Shown: in pieces, positions 11,051-18,472 of the stretch
Layout of the letters: every line of letters begins with the position of its first letter
How positions within the stretch are numbered: position 1 is the stretch's first letter
Assembly: GCA_025358395.1 (NCBI GenBank)
Contig: JANYJT010000303.1
Coordinates: forward strand, 1 to 38,183
DNA from: Bacteroidia bacterium
GTDB lineage: Bacteria; Bacteroidota; Bacteroidia; Bacteroidales; Prolixibacteraceae
DNA length: 38,183 nucleotides
Direction of reading: 5' to 3'
Position numbers and translations under genes: made by a program
Notes under the pieces: model-generated
The model's input: the letters and a program-made list of their open reading frames with translations, nothing else
The model's database searches: none
Told to the model about the DNA's origin: nothing

Positions 11051-11177
11051 GAATGTATAATTGATCGGAAAGCCTCCAAAATGATCAATTTTCAACTGCC
11101 GAACTAAAGAAAAGAGTTACCTTTGACCCAACACAAAAACAACTTGGTTGGTGTGTTTTTTACTTAAATTTTTCAAT

Positions 11178-12293
11178 GTGAGATCAGGTCTTCTTAAAAA
11201 AATATTTGTTTTCGTAGGAATTGTTTCTTCAGCGTTCCTAATAATTATGGTTCTTCTGCTTCTCTTCATGGACAAACCTCCTATGGAAGATTTCAACAAG
11301 TGCATTGAGATCATGACAAAAGCTAAGAAGATAAATGCCGACGTCTATGCACCTGAATTCTATCAATCTGCCGAGACAAATTACAAATATGCCTTCATTG
11401 AATTGAGGCGACAAAATGAAAAATTGTTCTTTCAACGCAATTTTTCAAAAGCCAGAGAGCTGATCGTTACTGCGATCATCAAGGCGGAACTTGCGCAGAA
11501 CGCTTCAGGAACAAATAAAGACACACAAAAGGCCAGGTTTTTGAAAGAGACCGAATTGCTCAGAAAAAAAATGATTAGTTACCACGATTTCTTTATCAAA
11601 CTTCCGCTGAGAATTCAAACAAGAAAAGATTATGAATTTGGTAAACTTTCCCTGGAGGAGAGCGTGAATGCTTTCGAGAAAGGGGATATTAATAAAGCCA
11701 ATAAGAAATTAAACGAAGGAAAATCAAGGATAAGCTATGCCGATGCGGAGGTAAATGCGCATTTGAAAGAGTACTTCTCCCGGTTCGCTAAATGGCAGCA
11801 ATGGGTTGCAAGTACCATTTCAACCTCTGCCAGCAACAGAAGTTATGCCTTTGTGGTTGACAAAATAAAGCACAAAGGGTATCTTTATTACAATGGAAAA
11901 CTTAACAAAGAATTTGATGTGGAATTTGGTCGCAATTGGATAGGTGACAAACTATATGCCGGAGACAATGCGACTCCGGAGGGAAGATATGTGGTAACAA
12001 GGAAGAAATCCGGCAGGGAATCAGGGTACTACAAGGCAATGATGTTGAATTATCCCAATGATGAGGACCGTGCCGAATTTGCTGCCCGCCGAAGAAGTGG
12101 TCAGATTCCAAAGAGCCGTGGCATTGGGGGATTGATCGAAATTCATGGCAATGGTGGAAAAGGAGCCGATTGGACCAAGGGTTGTGTTGCCCTTTCTGAT
12201 GAGAAAATTGATGAATTGTACAGTAAACTATCAGTAGGTTCACCAGTCACTATCGTGGGATCAACGGTCTCTTTATCAGATCTGTTAAATTAA
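11178..12293 (+). CDS. L,D-transpeptidase (YkuD) with lipoprotein-like N-terminal domain
   Basis: Envelope L,D-transpeptidase, an enzyme class that makes 3-3 peptidoglycan cross-links or attaches proteins to the wall. I place the start at GTG 11178 (371 residues), directly before the basic residues and membrane anchor KKIFVFVGIVSSAFLIIMVL; a TTG at 11148 is possible and no in-frame ATG fits. After the anchor comes a helical domain (about 37-190) related to the lipoprotein encoded upstream. The C-terminal YkuD domain has the motif HGNGGKGADWTKGCVAL, with His323 and catalytic Cys336. A second L,D-transpeptidase starts 14 bp downstream. The helical domain could recognise the related lipoprotein or a common partner. 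Confidence 0.88.
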   Translation: MRSGLLKKIFVFVGIVSSAFLIIMVLLLLFMDKPPMEDFNKCIEIMTKAKKINADVYAPEFYQSAETNYKYAFIELRRQNEKLFFQRNFSKARELIVTAIIKAELAQNASGTNKDTQKARFLKETELLRKKMISYHDFFIKLPLRIQTRKDYEFGKLSLEESVNAFEKGDINKANKKLNEGKSRISYADAEVNAHLKEYFSRFAKWQQWVASTISTSASNRSYAFVVDKIKHKGYLYYNGKLNKEFDVEFGRNWIGDKLYAGDNATPEGRYVVTRKKSGRESGYYKAMMLNYPNDEDRAEFAARRRSGQIPKSRGIGGLIEIHGNGGKGADWTKGCVALSDEKIDELYSKLSVGSPVTIVGSTVSLSDLLN

Positions 12294-12307
12294 TTATCTT
12301 TACGAAA

Positions 12308-12985
12308 ATGGAAATTGAAGATAAGAGTTGGTTTAAGAAATATGTGCCCTGGATAATTCCGGTTATGTTATTTACCTGGATACCCACGATAATTCTGTTT
12401 ACGCCTGCCTACCAGAACATGGCCTATGGGATAAAATCATGGTTTACTTCCAATCAGTTGAATGTTAGGAATATAGACAAACAAATTCAAAGCAGCAAAT
12501 CTAATATTGCCTTATTTCAAGACAAATTGAGTGATCTGATGCCTGATAAGCCCTATATTCTGATCAATACGACTGAGAACAGATTTGTCCTTCGGAATTC
12601 GAAGGATACCCTTCGTACAGGGATGTGTTCCACTGGTAAGGATGAAATATTGATTTATCCGAACGGAACAAGAAAGCCTTTCAAAACGCCAAAGGGTATG
12701 TTTTCTGTTCTGCTCAAGAGAAAAGATCCGGTGTGGGTGAAACCCGACTGGGCCTTTATTGAAGAGGGGCTGAAGCCTCCTTCTGCACGTTCGGCCGACC
12801 GGTATGATGAGGCAACCCTTGGCGCATATGCCCTGACAATTGGCGATGGGTACATGCTGCACGGAACCTTGTACCAGCGTTTTCTGGGCTTACCTGTCAC
12901 CCATGGCTGTGTCAGATTAGGTGATGCCGATCTTGAAGTCATATTTAATACCCTCGATAAAGGGGCAAAAGTATTTATATACTAA
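12308..12985 (+). CDS. L,D-transpeptidase (YkuD), membrane-anchored
   Basis: Second L,D-transpeptidase of the cluster, 225 residues. A single N-terminal membrane segment (about 12-33) is followed by a short linker that may form a coiled coil. The YkuD domain starts near residue 80 (PYILINTTENRFVLR). It ends with MLHGTLYQRFLG and THGCVRL, giving His185, His199 and catalytic Cys201. It has the classic HGCVRL form, unlike its neighbour's WTKGCVAL, so the two enzymes may have different acceptors. Genes are spaced 14 bp upstream and 9 bp downstream, which indicates one operon. Fold and active site are clear; whether it cross-links stems, attaches protein or cuts such links cannot be told from sequence. 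Confidence 0.9.
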   Translation: MEIEDKSWFKKYVPWIIPVMLFTWIPTIILFTPAYQNMAYGIKSWFTSNQLNVRNIDKQIQSSKSNIALFQDKLSDLMPDKPYILINTTENRFVLRNSKDTLRTGMCSTGKDEILIYPNGTRKPFKTPKGMFSVLLKRKDPVWVKPDWAFIEEGLKPPSARSADRYDEATLGAYALTIGDGYMLHGTLYQRFLGLPVTHGCVRLGDADLEVIFNTLDKGAKVFIY

Positions 12986-12994
12986 TCCACGGAC

Positions 12995-13888
12995 ATGGCA
13001 AAAAAGAATCTCTTCTGGACTGTTACTACAATTTTGTTTTTTATCAGTGCCTATGTTCTTACGACAACTGTTATTCTTCCGGTTGCCACAATAAATCCGT
13101 TACCGGAAGCGGTCTCACCAAAACCGGAGGCAAAAAAGGATAACAATGCAAAGAAGCAGGACAAGAGTGACAATCCATCTAAGAAAAATGACAAAGCAGA
13201 TAAAAATGCCAAGAAGGCAGAATCAAAGGTTCAATCTGTTCCGGCAGAATCTGAATTTGTCACAAATAGCAGAGACGATATTCAGAGGCTCTTTGAGTTA
13301 AAGAAAACCGAGACTTTACTCAGATCCAGATTTAATCTCTCTTCTGAAGATTCGATTTATATGGTTCTTGACCTGATCAATAATGTCGCAACGCTTGAAA
13401 TGAAGGGCATTCCATTGCATGATAGCCCAATACATGATGTTTGGATCAGCAACTCCATCAAGAAGTTTCATACTGATGCACTTTTGCATTGGATTTCGCA
13501 ACCCTTTGTACTGAAAAATGCCAACTCTACGATTGAAAGAGTCCAGTTTTTGGTTAAAAATGCGCCCAAAGATACCATTGAAGCGAATAAAGCTGAGGCT
13601 ATTCCAGCTCCCCGAAAAACGGAGGATGTTTTTATCGTAATGAATTTTGAACGAAACCTTCAGTTGGTGATTCAACAGACCGAGATCAGCCAGGGGGAAG
13701 ATAAAGCAAGGATAGATAGTTTAAAAAACAATTTCTTTAAGCGGGAAACCGAAAATTCACTTAAAGCATTGGCCAATCTTAGAAGAGATGCAATTGCACC
13801 TAAAATTTTAATAACAATGCCTAAAGCGGATGCCATTACCTTATACCGTGCGCTGCCTCAAAAGCTAAAAATGGTTATTAAAATGTAA
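12995..13888 (+). CDS. Membrane-anchored protein of unknown function, transpeptidase operon
   Basis: A 297-residue protein I cannot assign to a family. One membrane segment (about 6-28) is followed by a highly charged Lys/Asp/Asn linker (about 42-80), which looks like an extended spacer through the periplasm. Two stretches, SIYMVLDLINNVATLEMKG and VFIVMNFERNLQLVI, resemble the opening strands of YkuD domains, but there is no His or Cys motif. It may be a catalytically dead relative or an accessory of the two upstream transpeptidases. It begins 9 bp after the second transpeptidase and is the last gene of that operon; the next gene is convergent, 5 bp away. Confidence 0.7.
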   Translation: MAKKNLFWTVTTILFFISAYVLTTTVILPVATINPLPEAVSPKPEAKKDNNAKKQDKSDNPSKKNDKADKNAKKAESKVQSVPAESEFVTNSRDDIQRLFELKKTETLLRSRFNLSSEDSIYMVLDLINNVATLEMKGIPLHDSPIHDVWISNSIKKFHTDALLHWISQPFVLKNANSTIERVQFLVKNAPKDTIEANKAEAIPAPRKTEDVFIVMNFERNLQLVIQQTEISQGEDKARIDSLKNNFFKRETENSLKALANLRRDAIAPKILITMPKADAITLYRALPQKLKMVIKM

Positions 13889-13893
13889 GTCGA

Positions 13894-15219
13894 TTAGTTT
13901 GACAGCGCTATTTTAACTCGCTTATTTTTAAGTTTTTCCTTGACAAGAATTGAGGTCAGTTTTGAGATTTTTGAGGCAGGAACGGCAGCAAAAGATTCGA
14001 AATCCAGGATATCAATGAGTCCAATTTCTTCCTTATTTAATCCTCCTTTTTGAATCAGGAGTCCGACAATATCTCCTTTACTGATTTTATCCTTTTTCCC
14101 GGCCCCAAAGTAAAGCGTGGAAAAATAGGGAGGTGGAATCTTTTTTACCGTTTCCGAAACGGTAGTTTCCTGACAGTAATCAGGTACATGATCAGGAATT
14201 TTCTCATTCTCTGAAAGCAAAATCCAAACAGTCCCCTCACGATCCATTCTGGCAGTTCGGCCATTCCTGTGGAGAAAAACGGTTTCGCTTGATGCAAGCT
14301 GGTAGTGGACAATGTTTTTCACTCCCGCGATATCCAATCCACGGGAGGCGAGGTCTGTCGTTATCAATATCGGATTGCTTCCATTCCTGAATTTGATCAA
14401 AGCATGTTCCCTTTGAGATTGCTCATAACCACCATGGTATGAATTATGAGAGATCCCGTTTTCACTTAACAATGCGCTGATCCGCTCAACGGCCTCGCGG
14501 TGGTTGCAAAATACCAGGGTAAGTCCATCAGGGAGACCCGGAAGTAATGTTAAAAGGAGACTCAGTTTATCCTTTTCTTCAGCCCTGATCATTTTCACTT
14601 CTAATCCGGCAGGCTTTTCATCGCTGCTATAATCAAGAACCACCGGATTTTCCAGCTTGAAAAAATCAGGCACTATGGCAGCTTTAGTGGCGGAGGTTAG
14701 AATCACCTGTTCCGGAGCAGAGATATACGCCAGAATTGCCGATATTTCCTTTTCAAACCCAAATTCAAAAGACTTGTCGTACTCATCTAATATTAAATGC
14801 GCAATTGTGGCGGGATTGATGTTACCTTTTTCCAGGTGGTAAAGAATTCGTCCGGGAGTGCCAATCAAAAGGGCTGGAGCCTCAAGCAGATTATTCCGTT
14901 CCGTTTTTACTTTGTGACCTCCATAGCAAGTAGAGACTTTTAATCCTGTACCCATTGATTTAAATACCTGCTCTATCTGAAGGGCCAATTCTCTGGACGG
15001 AACTATTACCATTGCTTTGATTGCCTGATCTTTATCTTTCATTTTTTCAAGAACGGGGAGGAGGAAGGCTACTGTTTTCCCTGATCCAGTTGGAGAGAAA
15101 AGAATGATCTGTCGTGCCTTTTTGCAAATTTTCAACATCTCTGCCTGCATTGGATTCAAGGACTCAAATCCTAGATTGGTGACGGCTTTTGTGACAAGGG
15201 GAGAATATGAAGTGCCCAT
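13894..15219 (-). CDS. DbpA-like RNA helicase with DEYD motif
   Basis: ATP-dependent RNA helicase, 441 residues, cytoplasmic. The order of motifs is that of the DEAD-box family: Q motif FESLNPMQ, motif I SPTGSGKT, Ia PSRELA, Ib TPGR, II LDEYD, III TSAT, then TTDLASRGLDI and HRNGRTAR in the second RecA domain. Motif II reads DEYD instead of DEAD, and motif VI is HRNGRTAR rather than HRIGRTGR. The last 70 residues (KGDIVGLLIQKGGL onward) match the DbpA RNA-binding domain, which in E. coli directs the enzyme to helix 92 of 23S rRNA. A role in large-subunit assembly is therefore likely. Confidence 0.9.
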   Translation of the reverse strand: MGTSYSPLVTKAVTNLGFESLNPMQAEMLKICKKARQIILFSPTGSGKTVAFLLPVLEKMKDKDQAIKAMVIVPSRELALQIEQVFKSMGTGLKVSTCYGGHKVKTERNNLLEAPALLIGTPGRILYHLEKGNINPATIAHLILDEYDKSFEFGFEKEISAILAYISAPEQVILTSATKAAIVPDFFKLENPVVLDYSSDEKPAGLEVKMIRAEEKDKLSLLLTLLPGLPDGLTLVFCNHREAVERISALLSENGISHNSYHGGYEQSQREHALIKFRNGSNPILITTDLASRGLDIAGVKNIVHYQLASSETVFLHRNGRTARMDREGTVWILLSENEKIPDHVPDYCQETTVSETVKKIPPPYFSTLYFGAGKKDKISKGDIVGLLIQKGGLNKEEIGLIDILDFESFAAVPASKISKLTSILVKEKLKNKRVKIALSN

Positions 15220-15247
15220 ACAGAGGAAGTATTAAGTTATATTTTTG

Positions 15248-15454
15248 ATTTTCGATTTTGTATTAATGTACTCACAACCAGGGATTTCATAAATTGCAAC
15301 AGGTATAACATAGATTAAAACAGAATTCACCACAAATTTCACAAATAGATGTTGCAAAATTACTTGACTCTCAGTTTCCTGTTTCTCTTTCCTGCATCCC
15401 TTCGACAGACTCAGGATGCCCAATCGAAAATCGAAATTCCAAAATCGAAAATTG
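15248..15454. repeat. Inverted repeat of AAAATCG heptamer words
   Basis: ATTTTCGATTTTG (15248-15260) is the exact inverse complement of 15440-15452. The right arm lies in a degenerate 7-bp series (AAAATCG, AAATTCC, AAAATCG, AAAATTG) ending at 15454. The arms bracket about 205 bp. Confidence 0.7.
15394..15419. repeat. REP-like palindrome with CTTCGACAGACTCAGG core
   Basis: GCATCC (15394-15399) and GGATGC (15414-15419) flank a CTTCGACAGACTCA-type core. This core resembles a dispersed extragenic repeat I have seen in many bacterial genomes. Only one copy is in this window. Confidence 0.5.
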
Positions 15455-15477
15455 TTTTATTTGTTTGCGTGATTACC

Positions 15478-15512
15478 AACAAAAAGAGGGATCCAGTCTG
15501 GAACCCTCTTTA
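15478..15512 (-). terminator. Rho-independent terminator of the RRM gene
   Basis: AAGAGGG (15484-15490) pairs with CCCTCTT (15504-15510), and the stem extends inward through CCAG/CTGG. On the minus strand the stem is followed by TTTTTGTT. It lies about 170 nt past the RRM stop. Confidence 0.8.
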
Positions 15513-15681
15513 ATGCTATAATAAGCTTAGGAACGTTATGCTTTTGTTTGGATTATCTAAGTGATCTGCTTCAATTCCGATTAATTATCAGGCTGTTAAG
15601 TCAAGATATAATTTTTCATACACGAACTCAGCACAAAAATAGTTCAAACTGTAGCCTGAAAGCTACTACACGTTCGACTGC

Positions 15682-16116
15682 TTAATAACTTGATCTGCGA
15701 CCGGTACCTCTGTCACCGCCGCCACGGTTGAAACCACCACGGTCACCACCGCCACTGCCACCGCCACGGTTGAAACCGCCACGATCGCCACCGCGATTGA
15801 AACCACCGCCGCCGCCGCCGCCACGGTTGAAACCACCGCCGCCGCCACCGCTTGGACGTCTTGTTCCGTCTTTAGGTTTTTCGATTGACTCGTTAACAAC
15901 GATCGTACGACCGTCAACTTCTGCACCGTTCAATTCTTCGATAGCCTTTTGGGCCTCTTCTGCATTCGGCATTTCAATAAAGCCGAAACCTTTACTCCTT
16001 CCGGAGAATTTGTCTGTAATAATTCTTGCTGAAGTCACTTCACCGTACTCCTCAAAAAATCCTTTTAATTCTGCTTCCTCCAAGCTAAATGGAAGGCTTC
16101 CTACGAAAATGTTCAT
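15682..16116 (-). CDS. RRM RNA-binding protein with glycine-rich tail
   Basis: Small cytoplasmic RNA-binding protein of 144 residues. One RRM domain occupies residues 1-80, with RNP2 IFVGSLP (3-9) and RNP1 KGFGFIEM near 43-50. The tail (about 90-144) repeats GGGFNRGG and DRGGFNRGG, much like the glycine-rich RNA-binding proteins of cyanobacteria and plants. Such proteins are often cold-induced RNA chaperones; cold induction here is inference. The repeated Gly codons make the tail prone to length change. The gene stands alone, with its own terminator about 170 nt downstream, beside an RNA helicase gene. Confidence 0.93.
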   Translation of the reverse strand: MNIFVGSLPFSLEEAELKGFFEEYGEVTSARIITDKFSGRSKGFGFIEMPNAEEAQKAIEELNGAEVDGRTIVVNESIEKPKDGTRRPSGGGGGGFNRGGGGGGGFNRGGDRGGFNRGGGSGGGDRGGFNRGGGDRGTGRRSSY

Positions 16117-16319
16117 AAAAAAAAACTTATTTAATTGTAAATAATCCGATGTAAAGGTAGTTATATTTTAATTCAAAAAGTGTTTTATAAAATATTTTAT
16201 TTGTAGGTTAAGCCATTGTAGTCTAGGATGTTATGATTTATTTCAATTATTTTCAGTACTTGCAAGTATTTTCCGGGGCATTTAATCTTAGACATTGCAC
16301 CTGTTTGAGAACCAGTTTT

Positions 16320-16881
16320 TTAGTGTACGGCAATCCGGTAGGAAAGCTTCACCATTAATGTGTTGTTTGGTTTTTCGTGTTTGTAAAGCTCACTGAAGTT
16401 GTGCGAAAAATCAAAATTGCCATTGGATGCTTCAAAACGGCGGTTTTGAGACCACACAAGGTACAGCGCTGAGCCGGGAAGGTACTCCCATCTCAGAACC
16501 AGATTGGACTCAAGTAATGTTTGAAATCAAAGCCGGCTGATCGGCCATTCCGATGCAGATCAGAAGTTAGGAGAGAGTCATTCAGGTTTCGGTCCGTGCT
16601 GGTTCCTAAAAAGCCCCAAATCGTATTTCCATCTTTGTTGTCCTTTTGAATCCGGCCAACGAAGTAATTGGTCAATGGCTCTGCAGTTTGAAGACGGGTC
16701 ACTCCCTGGTAGTCGATTTTGGCATTTTCCTCAGCTCCCAGGCTTTGTCGTCCAGAATCCCATCAATAACTACGGGGGAAGTGCATTTTTCTGCCAGATA
16801 TTTTTTTTTGGTATTTTTTTGAGCAAACAATAAGGAATAATTTACAAGCAAAAGATAAGGTAGCAAGATATATTTCAACAT
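16320..16881 (-). pseudogene. DUF5916 family protein, remnant with internal deletions
   Basis: Decayed gene for a DUF5916 protein: a secreted CBM9-like domain joined to an outer-membrane barrel, normally above 700 residues. Three pieces remain. The first (16881 to about 16739) encodes a signal peptide and the CBM9 opening VVIDGILDDKAWE. The second, in another frame (about 16738-16518), encodes mid-barrel sequence with EPLTNYFVGRIQKDNKDGN and GRSAGFDFKHYL. The third, shifted again (about 16520-16320), encodes the barrel end LRWEYLPGSALYLVWSQNR, then the stop at 16320. Most of the middle is missing, so at least two large deletions and two frame changes occurred. Confidence 0.85.
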
Positions 16882-17008
16882 TAAGCGGACTGTTTTTTGT
16901 TTAGCCTATATGACGAACGACTTTGCCTATCGTTACATGAGAAGTATCTAAAACAGGAAAAATTGTCAAAAATATTCATCCGGCCTCCTAACTTTTTTAA
17001 TTTTCATG

Positions 17009-17016
17009 TAAGTTTG
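17009..17016 (+). promoter_or_regulatory. Possible -7 box of ffh
   Basis: TAAGTTTG matches TAnnTTTG, 25 bp before the ffh ATG. The -33 element is weak (a T run only). Confidence 0.4.
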
Positions 17017-17041
17017 TAAGCTTTTTAAAAGACACTGAATT

Positions 17042-18376
17042 ATGTTTGAAAATCTTACGGATAAACTGGAACGGTCGTTCAAATTGCTGAAAGGCCAGGG
17101 GAAAATTACTGAGATCAATGTAGCTGAAACCTTGAAGGAGGTTCGCCGGGCTTTGCTGGATGCCGATGTTAACTTCAAAATTGCCAAGGATTTTACCACC
17201 CGAATCAAAGACAAAGCCATTGGTCAGCAGGTTATTACCTCTTTGAATCCTGGGCAGCTGATGGTTAAAATCGTTCATGACGAGCTGGTCGAGCTGATGG
17301 GCGGACAAGCGGTTGATATTAATCTGAAAGGATCACCGGCGATCATTCTGATGTCTGGATTGCAGGGATCAGGTAAGACCACATTTTCCGGAAAACTTGC
17401 CAACCGGCTGAAAACCAAACAGGGAAAGAATCCGTTGTTGGTAGCTTGCGACGTATACAGGCCTGCGGCTGTCGAACAGTTAAGGATTTTGGGTGCAGCC
17501 ATTAACGTGAATGTATACACGGATGAAACCTCCAAAGATCCGGTTAAGATTGCCAAAGAGGCTATCAGAGAGGCGAAGCTCAAAGGCAATGATGTTGTCA
17601 TCATTGATACTGCCGGTCGTCTGGCAATCGATGAACTGATGATGAAAGAGATTGAGGCCATCAAAAATGCCGTCAATCCTCAGGAGATCTTGTTTGTGGT
17701 CGACTCGATGACCGGACAGGATGCAGTGAACACCGCCAAAGAATTTAATGACCGACTTAATTTTGACGGGGTCATCCTTACAAAATTGGATGGTGATACC
17801 CGCGGGGGGGCGGCCCTTTCGATTCGTTCGGTGGTTACCAAGCCGATCAAATATGTCGGGATGGGCGAGAAGATGGATGCCATCGATGCTTTTTATCCAA
17901 GCAGGATGGCCGATCGTATTCTTGGTATGGGCGATATCGTTTCGCTGGTGGAAAAGGCTCAGGAGCAATACGATGAAGAAGAGGCTCGTAAACTTCAGAA
18001 AAAGCTTGCCAAGGATCAGTTTAATTTTGACGATTTCCTGAAGCAGATTCAGCAGATCAAGAAAATGGGTAACCTGAAGGATCTTGCCGGCATGATTCCC
18101 GGAATGGGAAAAGCCTTGAAGGATGTAGATATTGAGGATGATGCCTTTAAACATGTAGAGGCCATTATCTATTCGATGACCAAAGCCGAACGCGCAGATG
18201 CTGCTTTGATCGATGGCTCACGACGCAAACGTATTGCCAATGGTTCGGGAACTTCTGTTCAGGAAGTTAACCGGTTGCTGAAGCAGTTTGCAGACACCCG
18301 TAAGATGATGAAGATGGTGTCGTCAGGAGCGAACATGAAGAAGATGATGACGCAGCAGGGGAAAGGACATAGGTAA
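17042..18376 (+). CDS. ffh: Signal recognition particle protein Ffh
   Basis: SRP54-type GTPase that binds signal sequences of nascent membrane proteins and delivers ribosomes to FtsY. The 444-residue length is normal. The N domain (1-90) opens with MFENLTDKLERSFKLLKGQG. The G domain has G1 GLQGSGKT (106-113), the DTAGR motif and TKLDGDTRGG. The methionine-rich M domain closes the protein, with GMIPGMG, SMTKAER, DGSRRKRIANGSG (the SRP-RNA-binding segment) and MMKMVSSGANMKKMM. The stop codon runs straight into a heptamer repeat. Identification is secure. Confidence 0.97.
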   Translation: MFENLTDKLERSFKLLKGQGKITEINVAETLKEVRRALLDADVNFKIAKDFTTRIKDKAIGQQVITSLNPGQLMVKIVHDELVELMGGQAVDINLKGSPAIILMSGLQGSGKTTFSGKLANRLKTKQGKNPLLVACDVYRPAAVEQLRILGAAINVNVYTDETSKDPVKIAKEAIREAKLKGNDVVIIDTAGRLAIDELMMKEIEAIKNAVNPQEILFVVDSMTGQDAVNTAKEFNDRLNFDGVILTKLDGDTRGGAALSIRSVVTKPIKYVGMGEKMDAIDAFYPSRMADRILGMGDIVSLVEKAQEQYDEEEARKLQKKLAKDQFNFDDFLKQIQQIKKMGNLKDLAGMIPGMGKALKDVDIEDDAFKHVEAIIYSMTKAERADAALIDGSRRKRIANGSGTSVQEVNRLLKQFADTRKMMKMVSSGANMKKMMTQQGKGHR

Positions 18377-18432
18377 AGGCAAAAGGCAAAAGGATAAAGG
18401 CAAAAGGATAAAGGCAAAAGGGTAAAGGGTAA
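18377..18432. repeat. Tandem heptamer tract, AGGCAAA/AGGATAA/AGGGTAA, eight units
   Basis: Directly after the ffh stop, eight exact 7-bp units follow: AGGCAAA twice, AGGATAA, AGGCAAA, AGGATAA, AGGCAAA, then AGGGTAA twice. The last codons of ffh (AGG TAA) already resemble a unit. The tract sits between ffh and folD. Confidence 0.88.
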
Positions 18433-18472
18433 AGTAGTGGTGGCTTGATATAAAATAAACATCAGTGCACAT

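Larger units (their letters stand above)
15220..15681. other. Repeat-rich intergenic region between helicase and RRM genes
   Basis: This 462-bp stretch has no gene I can support. It contains a 13-bp inverted repeat with heptamer words (15248-15260 and 15440-15452), a REP-like palindrome (15394-15419) and the terminator of the RRM gene (15478-15512). The remainder, 15513-15681, is probably the 3' untranslated region of the RRM gene. Confidence 0.6.

Noticed and set aside
15232..15423. 63-codon minus-strand frame upstream of the helicase
   Set aside because: Its first codons are the REP-like palindrome and its last ones the heptamer words; it looks like translated repeat DNA.
15728..16144. Proline-rich frame on the plus strand opposite the RRM gene
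   Set aside because: Gly codons on one strand read as Pro on the other. The minus frame has RNP1 and RNP2 motifs and a terminator.
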